Assembly (NCBI GenBank): GCA_039584255.1
Contig: JBDGYE010000102.1
Coordinates: 1 to 9,337, forward strand
DNA: 9,337 bases
Reading direction: 5' to 3'
Source: JBDGYE01 sp039584255
Lineage (GTDB): Bacteria; Gemmatimonadota; Gemmatimonadetes; Palauibacterales; Palauibacteraceae
Made by a program: the position numbers and the translations under genes
The notes under the pieces: generated by a model
The model's input: the letters and a program-made list of their open reading frames with translations, nothing else
The model's database searches: none
Told to the model about the DNA's origin: nothing
In this document: positions 1 through 6,657 of the stretch, in pieces
Numbering within the stretch: the first letter of the stretch is position 1
Layout: the number at the start of each line of letters is the position of its first letter

Positions 1-1
1 C

Positions 2-76
2 GCCAGGCGGATGCTGAAGGACTACACGGAGGAGTATTACGTGCCGGCGGCGCAGAGGGCGCGCGCAGCGGGCTAG
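2..76 (+). CDS. glgP: C-terminus of probable alpha-glucan (glycogen) phosphorylase, partial
   Basis: Only the last 24 codons of a gene that enters from the left edge are present, ending at TAG 74-76. The visible tail contains MLKDYTEEYYVPAA. This resembles the extreme C-terminus of the shorter bacterial/archaeal alpha-glucan phosphorylases, where an 'M-x-x-Y-x-E-x-Y-Y-x-P-A' helix closes the protein. Those enzymes release glucose-1-phosphate from alpha-1,4-glucans using PLP. No catalytic residue lies in the window, so the name rests on this short tail alone. The stop codon shares the palindrome CTAG (73-76) with the stop codon of the convergent methyltransferase gene, so the two genes overlap by a few bases and no terminator fits between them. 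Confidence 0.6.
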   Translation, partial: ARRMLKDYTEEYYVPAAQRARAAG

Positions 77-951
77 CCTTCCGCTTCCCCGGACGCGTCC
101 TCGCCGTCGGGCTCGTCGCCGGACTCGTCGCCCGACTCCACCTCCCCGACCTTTCCCCCGATCTGATCCTCGAGACGTCTCCTCATGCGGCGCGCGTAGT
201 GGACGATGCGGTACGCCGAGGCCTCCAGCAGCCGCAGCTCGTGGCGGTTCGGGTCGGCTCTCTTGAAGACCCTCCGGTAGCTCCGCATCCGGGATGTAGG
301 CGCCACGCCCCGGAACATGCCGACCAGGTCCATCGCCTCCTGCCAGACCCGAAAGAACCCTTCCATCTGCTCCGCCGTCGCCGGTGGTGCCTGGTCCCGC
401 GGCTTGCCGTGCAACGAGCGCTCGTCGAGGCCGTAGTCGCGTGAGACCGCTTTACGCAGCTCGTACATGATGACGGCCGCCGCGTGGCCCAGATTCATCG
501 ACGCGTGCTCGGGACTGGTGGGAACACAGATGGCCTCGTGGCAGCGATCCAGGATGTGGTTCGGAAGCCCCTTGTCCTCGCGCCCGAAAACCAGGGCGAT
601 GTCGCCGTCGAGCGCCCGTCCGACCAGCGCCCGCGCGCCCGACTCCGGTTCGCTCCACTCCTGGCGGCTTGCCCTGCGACGGGCCGTGGTCGCCACCACC
701 CGCACCGATCCCCTCACCGCCCCGTCGAAGTCGGCGAAGATCCGGGCGGTCTCCACGAGCTCGGCCGTGTCGTGGGCGATTCCCTCGATCCTGTAGGCGT
801 CGAACTCGGCCGGCTCGACGAGGTGAAGCCGCGTCAGGCCCATGTTCTTCATCGCCCGAAGCACGAGGGCGATGTTGACGAGGTCCTGAGGCTCGTACAG
901 GACAACCACGAAGCGATCCAGGATCCGCTGTCCGGTGAGCTCCTGCGCCAT
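73..951 (-). CDS. trmJ: TrmJ-like RNA 2'-O-methyltransferase (SPOUT, TrmH family group 1)
   Basis: A 292-residue SAM-dependent RNA methyltransferase with the trefoil-knot SPOUT fold. The first conserved block is at residues 15-38 (N26, R32, ending RAMKNMG). The SAM-binding knot is seen as FGREDKGLPN (122-131) and SMNLGHA (151-157). These are the three family motifs, and the second differs only slightly from the FGPE form usual in TrmJ, which methylates position 32 in the tRNA anticodon loop. A helical region follows. The last 30 or so residues are an unusual Asp/Glu/Gly/Ser tail. The ATG at 951-949 is chosen because GGAAGAG lies just upstream and homology begins a few residues later; the reading frame runs open to 1176 without family-like sequence. 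It is divergent from the membrane-protein gene at 1010, with a 58-nt shared upstream region. The exact RNA target cannot be read from the sequence. Confidence 0.88.
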   Translation of the reverse strand: MAQELTGQRILDRFVVVLYEPQDLVNIALVLRAMKNMGLTRLHLVEPAEFDAYRIEGIAHDTAELVETARIFADFDGAVRGSVRVVATTARRRASRQEWSEPESGARALVGRALDGDIALVFGREDKGLPNHILDRCHEAICVPTSPEHASMNLGHAAAVIMYELRKAVSRDYGLDERSLHGKPRDQAPPATAEQMEGFFRVWQEAMDLVGMFRGVAPTSRMRSYRRVFKRADPNRHELRLLEASAYRIVHYARRMRRRLEDQIGGKVGEVESGDESGDEPDGEDASGEAEG

Positions 952-1009
952 GTCTCTTCCTGCGGGGGTGGATGAGGCAACCAGGCGGCCGTATCCTCTC
1001 CGGAGCACC

Positions 1010-2506
1010 ATGTCCGGCAACCGATTCCCGACCCTGACCCACGTCGCCGTGGCCGCCGTCCTGGCCACCGTGGCTCTTCGCGCTCTCCTGTGGCCGGTCT
1101 CCCCGAACGACTTCTGGTGGCACCTGGCTACGGGCCGCCTGATCGTGGGCACCGGGTCGATTCCGCGCGTCGACACCTTCTCGTGGACGCGTGCCGGGGA
1201 GCCGTTCTACGATCAGCCCTGGCTGTCGCAGACAGCAATGTACGGCCTGCACGGCCTCGGGGGAGTGCCGCTCCTGATAGTGGTGTTCACCGCCTGTCTG
1301 GTGTTGGCCTACGCTCTCCTTCTCCGTCTGCTGTCGCTGCGCACGGCACGCGCTCCGCTGAGCGCCGCGGTGATCTTCCTGAGCCTTCCGGCTTCCGCTT
1401 CTGGATGGACGTTCCGCCCCCAGGTCTTCGCCCTACCGCTCTTCGTCGCCTTCCTGTTCGTGCTGAGCGATTGGCGCCTCGGCCTGACGGGACGCCGGCC
1501 GGCGCTATGGCTGCTGCCCCCCCTGGCGCTGGCCTGGGTGAACCTGCACGGCTCATTCGTCCTGGGCCCGGCACTGATCCTCGTCTTCGCCGCCGGGGCG
1601 CTGCTCGAGCGCCGCGGCGAACCCGGCAGCCTGCGGCGGCTCCTCGGCTGGGGCGCGGCGACGCTGGCGGCGACGCTGATCAACCCGTTCGGACCCAGAG
1701 CCTGGACCTTCGTGGCGGGCCTGGTGGTCGATCCCGCGGTGCGGAGCCTGGTCGCGGAGTGGCGGCCGCCGGACCTGGCAACCGCGGTGGGCGCGCTCTT
1801 CTACGCCTACGCGGCCTTGCTCGTGGCCGTCACGGTGCTCTCCCGCCGCCGGCCGGACGCGACGGACGTGCTCACGGCGCTGGCCTTCCTCGGGCTGGCC
1901 CTCACGGCCGTGCGTCACGGCGTGTGGTTCTTCCTGGCAACGATTCCGATGCTGGCGGCTCAGGCCTCATCTCTGCCGGCCCTGGCCAGAGCCCGGGGCC
2001 ACGGCCGCCCGGGCCGCCGGAGCCTGAGAGCGGCGGCACTGGCCCTTACGGGGCTGGCGGTCACTCTGGCTCTGCCATGGATCAAGCCCAGCCTGCCGCT
2101 GCCGGAGTCGGCCCGCCCCCTACTCGCCCCGGCCACCCCTGTCCGCGCGGTGGGCGTCCTGCAACGGCATGATGAGGCCCCGAGTCGGCTGTTTCATTCC
2201 GAGGGCTACGGCTCGTACCTGATGTGGGCGGCGCCCGAGCGCAAGGTCTTCATCGACGTGCGGGTCCAGCTGTATCCGCCGGAGCAGATACAGGACTACC
2301 GCAACCTGAGTGCGGCGCTGGAGTCGGAGAGGTTGCTGGACAAGTACGGCATCGAGGGGCTGCTGCTGGAGTACCGGACCCAGACGCCCCTGGCGCGCTG
2401 GGCGATCGACAGCCCGGACTGGGAGGTGAAGTGGCGCGATTCGGACAGCGCCTATCTCATTCGCCTTCCTCAGTCCGGCGCTGCTCCATCTCAGGAGAGC
2501 CCTTGA
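1010..2506 (+). CDS. Polytopic membrane protein, GT-C glycosyltransferase-like
   Basis: A 498-residue integral membrane protein with about ten hydrophobic segments between residues 8 and 380. A first transmembrane helix is followed by DFWWHL (34-39) and then a Ser/Thr/Trp-rich loop with a 'DTFSWTRAGEPFYDQPWLSQ' pattern. This arrangement of an acidic residue and WHL after the first helix recalls GT-C enzymes, which use polyprenyl-phosphate-linked sugars and place a catalytic Asp in the first extracytoplasmic loop. The C-terminal roughly 110 residues form a soluble domain with LFHSEGYGSYLMW (about 394-406) and FIDVR (414-418), a pattern seen in many uncharacterised bacterial membrane proteins of this type. 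ATG 1010 is preferred over an upstream in-frame ATG at 935, which would overlap the divergent gene; CGGAG precedes 1010. Function and substrate are unknown. Its 3' end overlaps the convergent zinc-ribbon gene by 50 nt. Confidence 0.8.
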   Translation: MSGNRFPTLTHVAVAAVLATVALRALLWPVSPNDFWWHLATGRLIVGTGSIPRVDTFSWTRAGEPFYDQPWLSQTAMYGLHGLGGVPLLIVVFTACLVLAYALLLRLLSLRTARAPLSAAVIFLSLPASASGWTFRPQVFALPLFVAFLFVLSDWRLGLTGRRPALWLLPPLALAWVNLHGSFVLGPALILVFAAGALLERRGEPGSLRRLLGWGAATLAATLINPFGPRAWTFVAGLVVDPAVRSLVAEWRPPDLATAVGALFYAYAALLVAVTVLSRRRPDATDVLTALAFLGLALTAVRHGVWFFLATIPMLAAQASSLPALARARGHGRPGRRSLRAAALALTGLAVTLALPWIKPSLPLPESARPLLAPATPVRAVGVLQRHDEAPSRLFHSEGYGSYLMWAAPERKVFIDVRVQLYPPEQIQDYRNLSAALESERLLDKYGIEGLLLEYRTQTPLARWAIDSPDWEVKWRDSDSAYLIRLPQSGAAPSQESP

Positions 2507-2720
2507 ACTTCTTCCCCCTCCGCGGGCGCAGGGCGGGGTAGCCATCCTCGCCACACTCGGGACACGTTTCCGTGTACGCGCTGATGTCCGCGCCGCACAC
2601 GGCACACCCCACGTGCCCCTCGTTCACCTCGTACGACAGGGCCTTGCCGCACTTCTGGCAGGTCTGGTCGTAGGGCCCCAGCTCGGTCCCGCACTCGGGG
2701 CAGACGGAAGCCTTCGTCAC
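2457..2720 (-). CDS. Small double zinc-ribbon protein
   Basis: An 87-residue protein with four CxxC knuckles in two matched pairs: CPEC-10 residues-CQKC and CAVC-10 residues-CPEC. Each pair can bind one Zn ion, giving a double zinc ribbon. The remainder is a basic stretch (RPRRGKKFK) and an acidic, Glu-rich end. Such small ribbon proteins may bind nucleic acid or act as structural partners; nothing here identifies a partner. The GTG start at 2720-2718 is chosen because AGAGG lies about 8 nt upstream and the first CxxC follows at once; the frame stays open to 2978 but that extension has no zinc-ribbon or other recognisable character. The last 16 codons overlap the 3' end of the convergent membrane-protein gene. 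Confidence 0.75.
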   Translation of the reverse strand: MTKASVCPECGTELGPYDQTCQKCGKALSYEVNEGHVGCAVCGADISAYTETCPECGEDGYPALRPRRGKKFKGSPEMEQRRTEEGE

Positions 2721-2970
2721 GCTGCATCCTCTCGGCGTTTCGGGTGATCGGAGCTGTAGCCGGCCTGGGCTGCCGGCCCCGGCGCCCCAAGCTACAAGAA
2801 CTCCAGCCCCCGCAGCCACCCTCGCCACCGTGGTTCCGGGTGGCGTCGCCCGCCGAGTGCGGATATCGTCCTGCCGCGGAATCGCCCTGCTCAGCGAGGG
2901 CCGGAGCTGGGCGTGCACCCTCACGCGACCGGCTGGAGCGGCAGGAAGAAGGGAGGAAACGGAGGGGACC
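2721..2970. other. 250-nt divergent intergenic region
   Basis: This spacer lies between the divergent zinc-ribbon and DedA/VTT genes and must hold the start signals for both. It is very GC-rich. An imperfect inverted repeat occurs near 2755-2797 (GTAGC arm, GC-rich centre, GCTAC arm). No convincing -35/-10 pair was found on either strand. The DedA/VTT frame stays open through part of it, from 2830, but without recognisable protein sequence. Confidence 0.4.
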
Positions 2971-3741
2971 GTGTTCACGGACCACTCTCAACAGGAGCTG
3001 ACCTTCGCGGACGGCCTGAACGCGCCGGTCACCTACGAGAAGCTCGGCCTCAGGGTTTGGGTGTTCGCCGGCATAATGGTCGTCACCGCCCTCGTGACCC
3101 TGGTGCTCATCCTTCAAGAGTTCACCTCGAGCAGCTACCTCTACCTGGTCTTCTACGCCATCCCGGCCAACAGCGCCGTGTCGGTCTTCCCGCACGAGCC
3201 GGTCGTCATCTACTTCGGCTCGCAAGGCAGCGTGCTCTACACGGCGATCGCGGCTAGCATCGGCACGCTCATCGCCGGTTTTCTGGACCACTCGGTGTTC
3301 GTCCCGGTGATGAATCTGCAGTCTCTGAAGGGCTACAAGAAGAAGGGCTGGTACCGGAGGGCGGCGCGGTTCTACATGCGCTTTCCCTACCTCACCCTGG
3401 TGGTCACCGGTTTCACGCCCATCCCGTTCTTTCCCTTCAAGTTCCTCAGCTTTTCGGTCCACTACCCGCTGTGGAGGTACCTTTCCGCCCTGCTGACAGG
3501 CCGCTTTCCCCGCTACATGCTCCTGGCCTGGTTCGGCAGCTTCTTCGACATCCCCAAGTGGCTGCTGTTCGGCTTCTTCGGGCTGATCGTCCTGCTCTAC
3601 GCCCTGAAAGTAGTTCCGAAGGCGGTGCAGCAGATTCGTCAGACCCGCGAGCGGCAAGGGGCGACCGTGGCTGCCGTTGCGGAAGCTGGGGCGGTCGGCG
3701 ACGGGCTGGACGTGGCCGCGTCGGACCCCGAGCCGAGCTGA
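2971..3741 (+). CDS. DedA/VTT-domain family membrane protein
   Basis: A 256-residue inner-membrane protein of the VTT (DedA/SNARE-associated) type, a superfamily linked to lipid handling and undecaprenyl-phosphate or phospholipid translocation. A hydrophobic helix near residues 28-50 is followed by a segment with PANSAVSVFPHEPVVIYFG. The family core is GFTPIPFFPFKFLSF (from 147) and then GRFPRY (177-182), matching the 'P-x-P-F ... G-R-x-P-R' re-entrant motif of the superfamily. At least two more membrane helices come before a Gln/Arg-rich, then Ala/Gly-rich, cytoplasmic tail. The start is GTG 2971, which has GGAGGGG directly upstream. The N-terminal part differs from classical DedA, so it may be a divergent subgroup. 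The radical SAM gene begins 84 nt downstream and has its own ribosome binding site. Confidence 0.75.
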   Translation: MFTDHSQQELTFADGLNAPVTYEKLGLRVWVFAGIMVVTALVTLVLILQEFTSSSYLYLVFYAIPANSAVSVFPHEPVVIYFGSQGSVLYTAIAASIGTLIAGFLDHSVFVPVMNLQSLKGYKKKGWYRRAARFYMRFPYLTLVVTGFTPIPFFPFKFLSFSVHYPLWRYLSALLTGRFPRYMLLAWFGSFFDIPKWLLFGFFGLIVLLYALKVVPKAVQQIRQTRERQGATVAAVAEAGAVGDGLDVAASDPEPS

Positions 3742-3773
3742 GCAGCTTGTTCCAAGTGCCGTACCGTGGCAAA

Positions 3774-3802
3774 TTGGGACGCTTTACGTCACGCGGTAGT
3801 AC
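3774..3802 (+). promoter_or_regulatory. Possible weak promoter for the radical SAM gene
   Basis: TTGGGA at 3774-3779 is followed after 17 nt by TAGTAC (3797-3802); an overlapping TACGAT at 3800-3805 is a better -10 but gives a 20-nt spacer. The strand is locally less GC-rich here than around it. It lies 24 nt before the radical SAM start codon and downstream of the preceding stop codon. The match to sigma70 consensus is poor, so this is tentative. Confidence 0.25.
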
Positions 3803-3825
3803 GATGAACCGAAGGGGATTCCCGC

Positions 3826-4833
3826 ATGAACATATCCGGATCCATGGCGCTGCGAATGCTCGCGCGTGGATTTCGAAATAAGCTCCAGAACAAGCCTCTG
3901 TCGATCTCGTTCGAAATCACCCACAGCTGCACGGCCAACTGCTGGCACTGCAACTGGGGCGGGGTGATCAAGGAGACGCGGCTGTCGGCAGACGAGTACG
4001 CGGAGATCTGCCACGAGCTGCGTCCGGTGGTGTCGCACGTATCGGGCGGTGAGCCGCTGGCACGGGGCGACGTCTACGAAATCGTGGACAAGATGACGAA
4101 CAAGGGCGGCCTGCCCTGGATGATCGTGGTCACCAACGCCTCGAATCTGAACCACGAGCGCTTCCAGAGGCTCAAGGATGCCGGGATGCACCAGCTTTCC
4201 GTGTCGCTGGACTTCCCCGACGAGCGCCACGACGACTTCCGCCGCATCCCGGGCCTGTTCGACAAGATGTCCAGGACACTTCCCGACCTCGCGAGTCGTT
4301 CGGAGAAGGATGGCATTCTGCTCAACGTCTGCATCACCAGCTGGAACTACCAGGACCTCCCGGGGCTGGTGAAGAAGGCCAAGGAGTGGGGGCTACCCAT
4401 CAACTTCTCGGTCTACTCGCACCTGCGGGTGCAGGACCGCGACGGCCTCATAGATGGAAACGGCGGCACCGAGCTTCTCAAGCAGAAGATAGAAGAGGTC
4501 ATCGACCTCCAGAACCAGGGCTACCCGGTGTACACGGCGCCGCGCGTGCTGTGGAAGTTCCACCATTTCATGACGCAGGGGGGAATCAACGGCTGCGAGG
4601 CAGGCCGGCGGTTCCTCGTGATCAATCCCGACGGCCGGCTCACCCCGTGCGCGATGGTCATGGCCTACTTCGACAAGCAGGAGGACATGCTGGACAACTT
4701 CACCAAGCAGAACACCTGTGAGGCCTGCTACATAGCTACCCGGGCGAATACGGAGAAGACGTTCAAGGAGTTCGTGGATGACAACGGCCCCATCTTCCGG
4801 AAGATGGTCCAGCCCTGGACGTGGGGACGGTGA
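3826..4833 (+). CDS. Radical SAM enzyme with Twitch/short-SPASM-like C-terminal domain
   Basis: A 335-residue enzyme. C35-x3-C39-x2-C42 binds the SAM-cleaving 4Fe-4S cluster and SGGEP (73-77) contacts the SAM methionine. The C-terminus has C257-x12-G-x4-C275, which fits the CX9-15GX4C opening of SPASM/Twitch domains, followed by C298-x2-C301. The further cysteines of a full SPASM are missing, so one auxiliary cluster (Twitch-like) is predicted. Proteins of this class modify peptides, proteins or small molecules by radical chemistry; the substrate here is unknown and no obvious precursor peptide is adjacent. ATG 3826 is preceded by AAGGGG with 8-nt spacing. The gene follows a DedA/VTT gene by 84 nt and may be co-transcribed with it or use its own weak promoter. 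The N-terminal layout, a basic helix and then the cluster loop, recalls membrane-lipid-modifying radical SAM proteins such as HpnH, but the sequence is not that family. Confidence 0.85.
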   Translation: MNISGSMALRMLARGFRNKLQNKPLSISFEITHSCTANCWHCNWGGVIKETRLSADEYAEICHELRPVVSHVSGGEPLARGDVYEIVDKMTNKGGLPWMIVVTNASNLNHERFQRLKDAGMHQLSVSLDFPDERHDDFRRIPGLFDKMSRTLPDLASRSEKDGILLNVCITSWNYQDLPGLVKKAKEWGLPINFSVYSHLRVQDRDGLIDGNGGTELLKQKIEEVIDLQNQGYPVYTAPRVLWKFHHFMTQGGINGCEAGRRFLVINPDGRLTPCAMVMAYFDKQEDMLDNFTKQNTCEACYIATRANTEKTFKEFVDDNGPIFRKMVQPWTWGR

Positions 4834-4932
4834 CGTCGGGATTTGACAGGCAACCGCGAACTTCGGACGGCCTGTGCGGTACTACGAAGCCTCTGAGGCC
4901 CACAGCGACCGGCCGCCGGTAAGCCCGACGGT

Positions 4933-4954
4933 GTATCGGTCGCGCACCCGATAC
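4933..4954. promoter_or_regulatory. 22-bp inverted repeat, candidate metalloregulator operator
   Basis: Perfect 7-bp arms GTATCGG (4933-4939) and CCGATAC (4948-4954) are separated by 8 bp. The element ends 19 nt before the first start codon of the metal-uptake locus, where a repressor such as Zur/Fur would block transcription or initiation. It does not match the classical E. coli or actinobacterial Zur boxes, so the regulator is not identified. A longer overlapping repeat (GCGACCG near 4900, CGGTCGC at 4937-4943) could alternatively form an RNA hairpin. Confidence 0.4.
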
Positions 4955-4973
4955 GTTTGGCAGTCGAGACCGC

Positions 4974-5282
4974 GTGAGACTCAAGACGCTTACCGAGACT
5001 CTCCGTAAACGCGGAATCCGCCAGCTCCTGGCGGCTCTCGTGTCGGCCGTGTTGGTGATCACGGTGGCGAGTGCTGCCTCGCATGTGCACGAGGACTACG
5101 GCGAGCGCCCGCAGGCCTGCGCCCTGTGCCAGACGGTCCACCTTCCCGCAGAGCCGGGCATCACGCCGGAGCTCAAGGCGCCGCAGCCTCCCGTGCCTGC
5201 CCTGAAGACCCGAGTAACCGCGGATATCCCCGCGATCCCATCACCGCCCCGCGTCACGTTCTCCCGAGCACCTCCGGCCTGA
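4974..5282 (+). CDS. Small exported His/Cys protein, possible periplasmic metal-binding protein
   Basis: A 102-residue protein with a basic start, a hydrophobic segment (residues 17-34) ending ASA-A, which fits a signal peptide or anchor, and then a short mature part. Possible metal ligands cluster just after the signal: H37, H39, C49, C52 (CALC) and H56. The rest is Pro/Ala-rich and probably unstructured. The pattern resembles small DUF2946-like proteins found beside copper or zinc genes, but this is a resemblance in layout and not a firm family match. GTG 4974 has only a weak GAG-type ribosome binding site; it is chosen because it gives a proper signal peptide. Being the first gene before a porin, a metal-binding protein and an ABC permease, it plausibly carries or senses the metal in the periplasm. 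Confidence 0.6.
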   Translation: MRLKTLTETLRKRGIRQLLAALVSAVLVITVASAASHVHEDYGERPQACALCQTVHLPAEPGITPELKAPQPPVPALKTRVTADIPAIPSPPRVTFSRAPPA

Positions 5283-5302
5283 GACACCCTCGACACAGCC
5301 AC

Positions 5303-5339
5303 GTCCGGCTCCTGGCCGGGTTGCGCCCGGCGTCCGGAC
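5303..5339 (+). repeat. Nested GC-rich hairpin between small His/Cys gene and porin gene
   Basis: The outer arms are GTCCGG (5303-5308) and CCGGAC (5334-5339); within them GCCGGG (5315-5320) pairs with CCCGGC (5326-5331) around TTGCG. No T-run follows, so it is not a typical intrinsic terminator. It could stabilise or set a processing point in the mRNA between the first gene and the porin gene. Confidence 0.45.
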
Positions 5340-5369
5340 ACTCGCATCGAGGTTGGTTCGCGGTTTCCT

Positions 5370-5375
5370 GGAGGT
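5370..5375 (+). promoter_or_regulatory. Ribosome binding site deciding the porin start
   Basis: GGAGGT at 5370-5375, followed by 7 nt and GTG 5383, is a near-ideal Shine-Dalgarno. It favours GTG 5383 over an in-frame TTG at 5353, which would place this motif inside the gene. Confidence 0.75.
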
Positions 5376-5382
5376 AGTTGGA

Positions 5383-6657
5383 GTGATCAACCCGAGAATC
5401 CTATGGTGTGCGCTGGCCGTCACGACACTCGTCGTGCCGGTGCCGTCGGCATCGGCGCAGGAGCCGGCTGCGACGCAGAGCGACTCGCTGCTCGCGGAGC
5501 TTCGCGCGCTGCGGGCACGGCTGGATTCGCTCGAGCATGTCGTGGCGGAGCTGCGAGCCGAGCATCGGGACACGACGGAGGCGGTGGATGAGCTGGCGGC
5601 CCTTCGAGAGGCGGCAGCAGCAGCCGCCGCCGAGGCGGACACGACCGCGGAGGCGGAAGCCCCGAGCCAGGCCGGCGGTCTGCTCAACAGGCTGAACCCG
5701 GAGATCAGCGTGACGGGGGATGTGCGTGGCTCCCTCGTGCGTCCGGGCCCGCAGACGGACGTCTTCGAGGTTCGTGAGTTCGAGTTCTCGTTCCAGGCTG
5801 CCCTGGATCCCTACGCCAGCACGAAGGTCTTCATCGCGTGGGAAGACGGTGCGGTGGACCTGGAGGAGGGATACGTCTACTGGTCGGGCCTTCCCGGCGG
5901 AATCGGAGTCGATCTGGGTCGTCTCCGCCAGCAATTGGGCAAGACCAACCGCGTTCACCTGCATGCCCTCCCGCAGAGCGAGTACCCGCTCGTCACCCGA
6001 ACCTACTTTGGCGAGGAAGGCCTGATCGGGGACGGGGCTCGTCTGTACTGGATGGCGCCTTTTGCAGGCCTGGGCGGGGCAACGCACGAGCTGTGGGGGG
6101 AGTTCACCGTGGGAGGGAACGACGTCCTCTTCGAGGGCGGAGATCGCCTGTCCTTCCTCGGACACCTCAACAACTTCTGGGAACTCGGCAGGTCGTCCTT
6201 CTTCGAGTTCGGCCTGACGGGCCTGTGGGGAGAGAATCCGGACGAGGACCTCGACAGCCGCGTCTTCGGCGCAGATCTCCGGTATACGTGGCGTCCACCG
6301 GGTCGGGAGCTGTACCGGTCGTTCACGGTCCGAGGGGAAGTGTATGGGGCCCGGAAGCGGCGGGCCGGTGAAGGGGACACGCGGCACGGGTGGTTTCTGG
6401 GGGCCGAGTACCAGTTCGGCAGAGGTTGGTACACCGGGGCGCGCTTCGACTACGTCGAACGGCTAGAGGGGCCATCCGGCCTTCACGACTGGGCCATCGT
6501 GCCCTACCTCACATGGTACCAGAGCGAGTGGGTTCACCTGCGTGGGGAGTGGCAGCACCACTCCAGCCCCGGTCCCGACGGACCACGCGAAACATCGGAC
6601 CGGTTCCTCATCCAGGTCGTGTGGGCGGTCGGCCCGCACAAACACGAGAGCTACTGA
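5383..6657 (+). CDS. Outer-membrane porin-like beta-barrel with N-terminal coiled coil
   Basis: A 424-residue protein. A signal peptide ends at SASA (25) before QEPAA. Residues about 33-85 form a heptad-rich Leu/Ala/Glu coiled coil (for example LLAELRALRARLDSLEHVV). From about residue 100 onward alternating strands with aromatic girdles build a barrel, ending in a strand with VVWAVGPHKHESY; the aromatic last residue is typical for BAM-dependent outer-membrane proteins. A coiled coil followed by a barrel matches the phosphate-selective-porin (OprO/P-like) layout, and such porins occur beside zinc ABC transporter genes. It probably lets metal, or a metal complex, cross the outer membrane. Its stop codon TGA overlaps the ATG of the binding-protein gene by one base, so translation of the two is likely coupled. 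The specificity is inferred from neighbours. Confidence 0.8.
   Translation: MINPRILWCALAVTTLVVPVPSASAQEPAATQSDSLLAELRALRARLDSLEHVVAELRAEHRDTTEAVDELAALREAAAAAAAEADTTAEAEAPSQAGGLLNRLNPEISVTGDVRGSLVRPGPQTDVFEVREFEFSFQAALDPYASTKVFIAWEDGAVDLEEGYVYWSGLPGGIGVDLGRLRQQLGKTNRVHLHALPQSEYPLVTRTYFGEEGLIGDGARLYWMAPFAGLGGATHELWGEFTVGGNDVLFEGGDRLSFLGHLNNFWELGRSSFFEFGLTGLWGENPDEDLDSRVFGADLRYTWRPPGRELYRSFTVRGEVYGARKRRAGEGDTRHGWFLGAEYQFGRGWYTGARFDYVERLEGPSGLHDWAIVPYLTWYQSEWVHLRGEWQHHSSPGPDGPRETSDRFLIQVVWAVGPHKHESY

Noticed and set aside
452..1252. Long open frames antisense or out of frame to the methyltransferase gene
   Set aside because: They overlap a gene with clear SPOUT motifs, are rich in Arg/Pro/Gly as expected for shadow frames of GC-rich DNA, and show no recognisable domain.
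4843..4871. A sigma70 promoter from TTGACA at 4843
   Set aside because: The -35 hexamer is perfect, but no -10-like sequence lies 16-19 nt downstream (the bases there are GC-rich).
4974..5282. The 102-residue protein as a precursor peptide for the radical SAM enzyme
   Set aside because: It has a signal-peptide-like N-terminus, is separated by 140 nt containing a candidate operator, and fits better with the metal-uptake genes downstream; no leader/core features are seen.
5401..6387. A 328-codon open frame antisense to the porin gene
   Set aside because: The sense frame has a signal peptide, coiled coil and barrel pattern with a strong ribosome binding site; the antisense frame has no domain and shadow-type composition.
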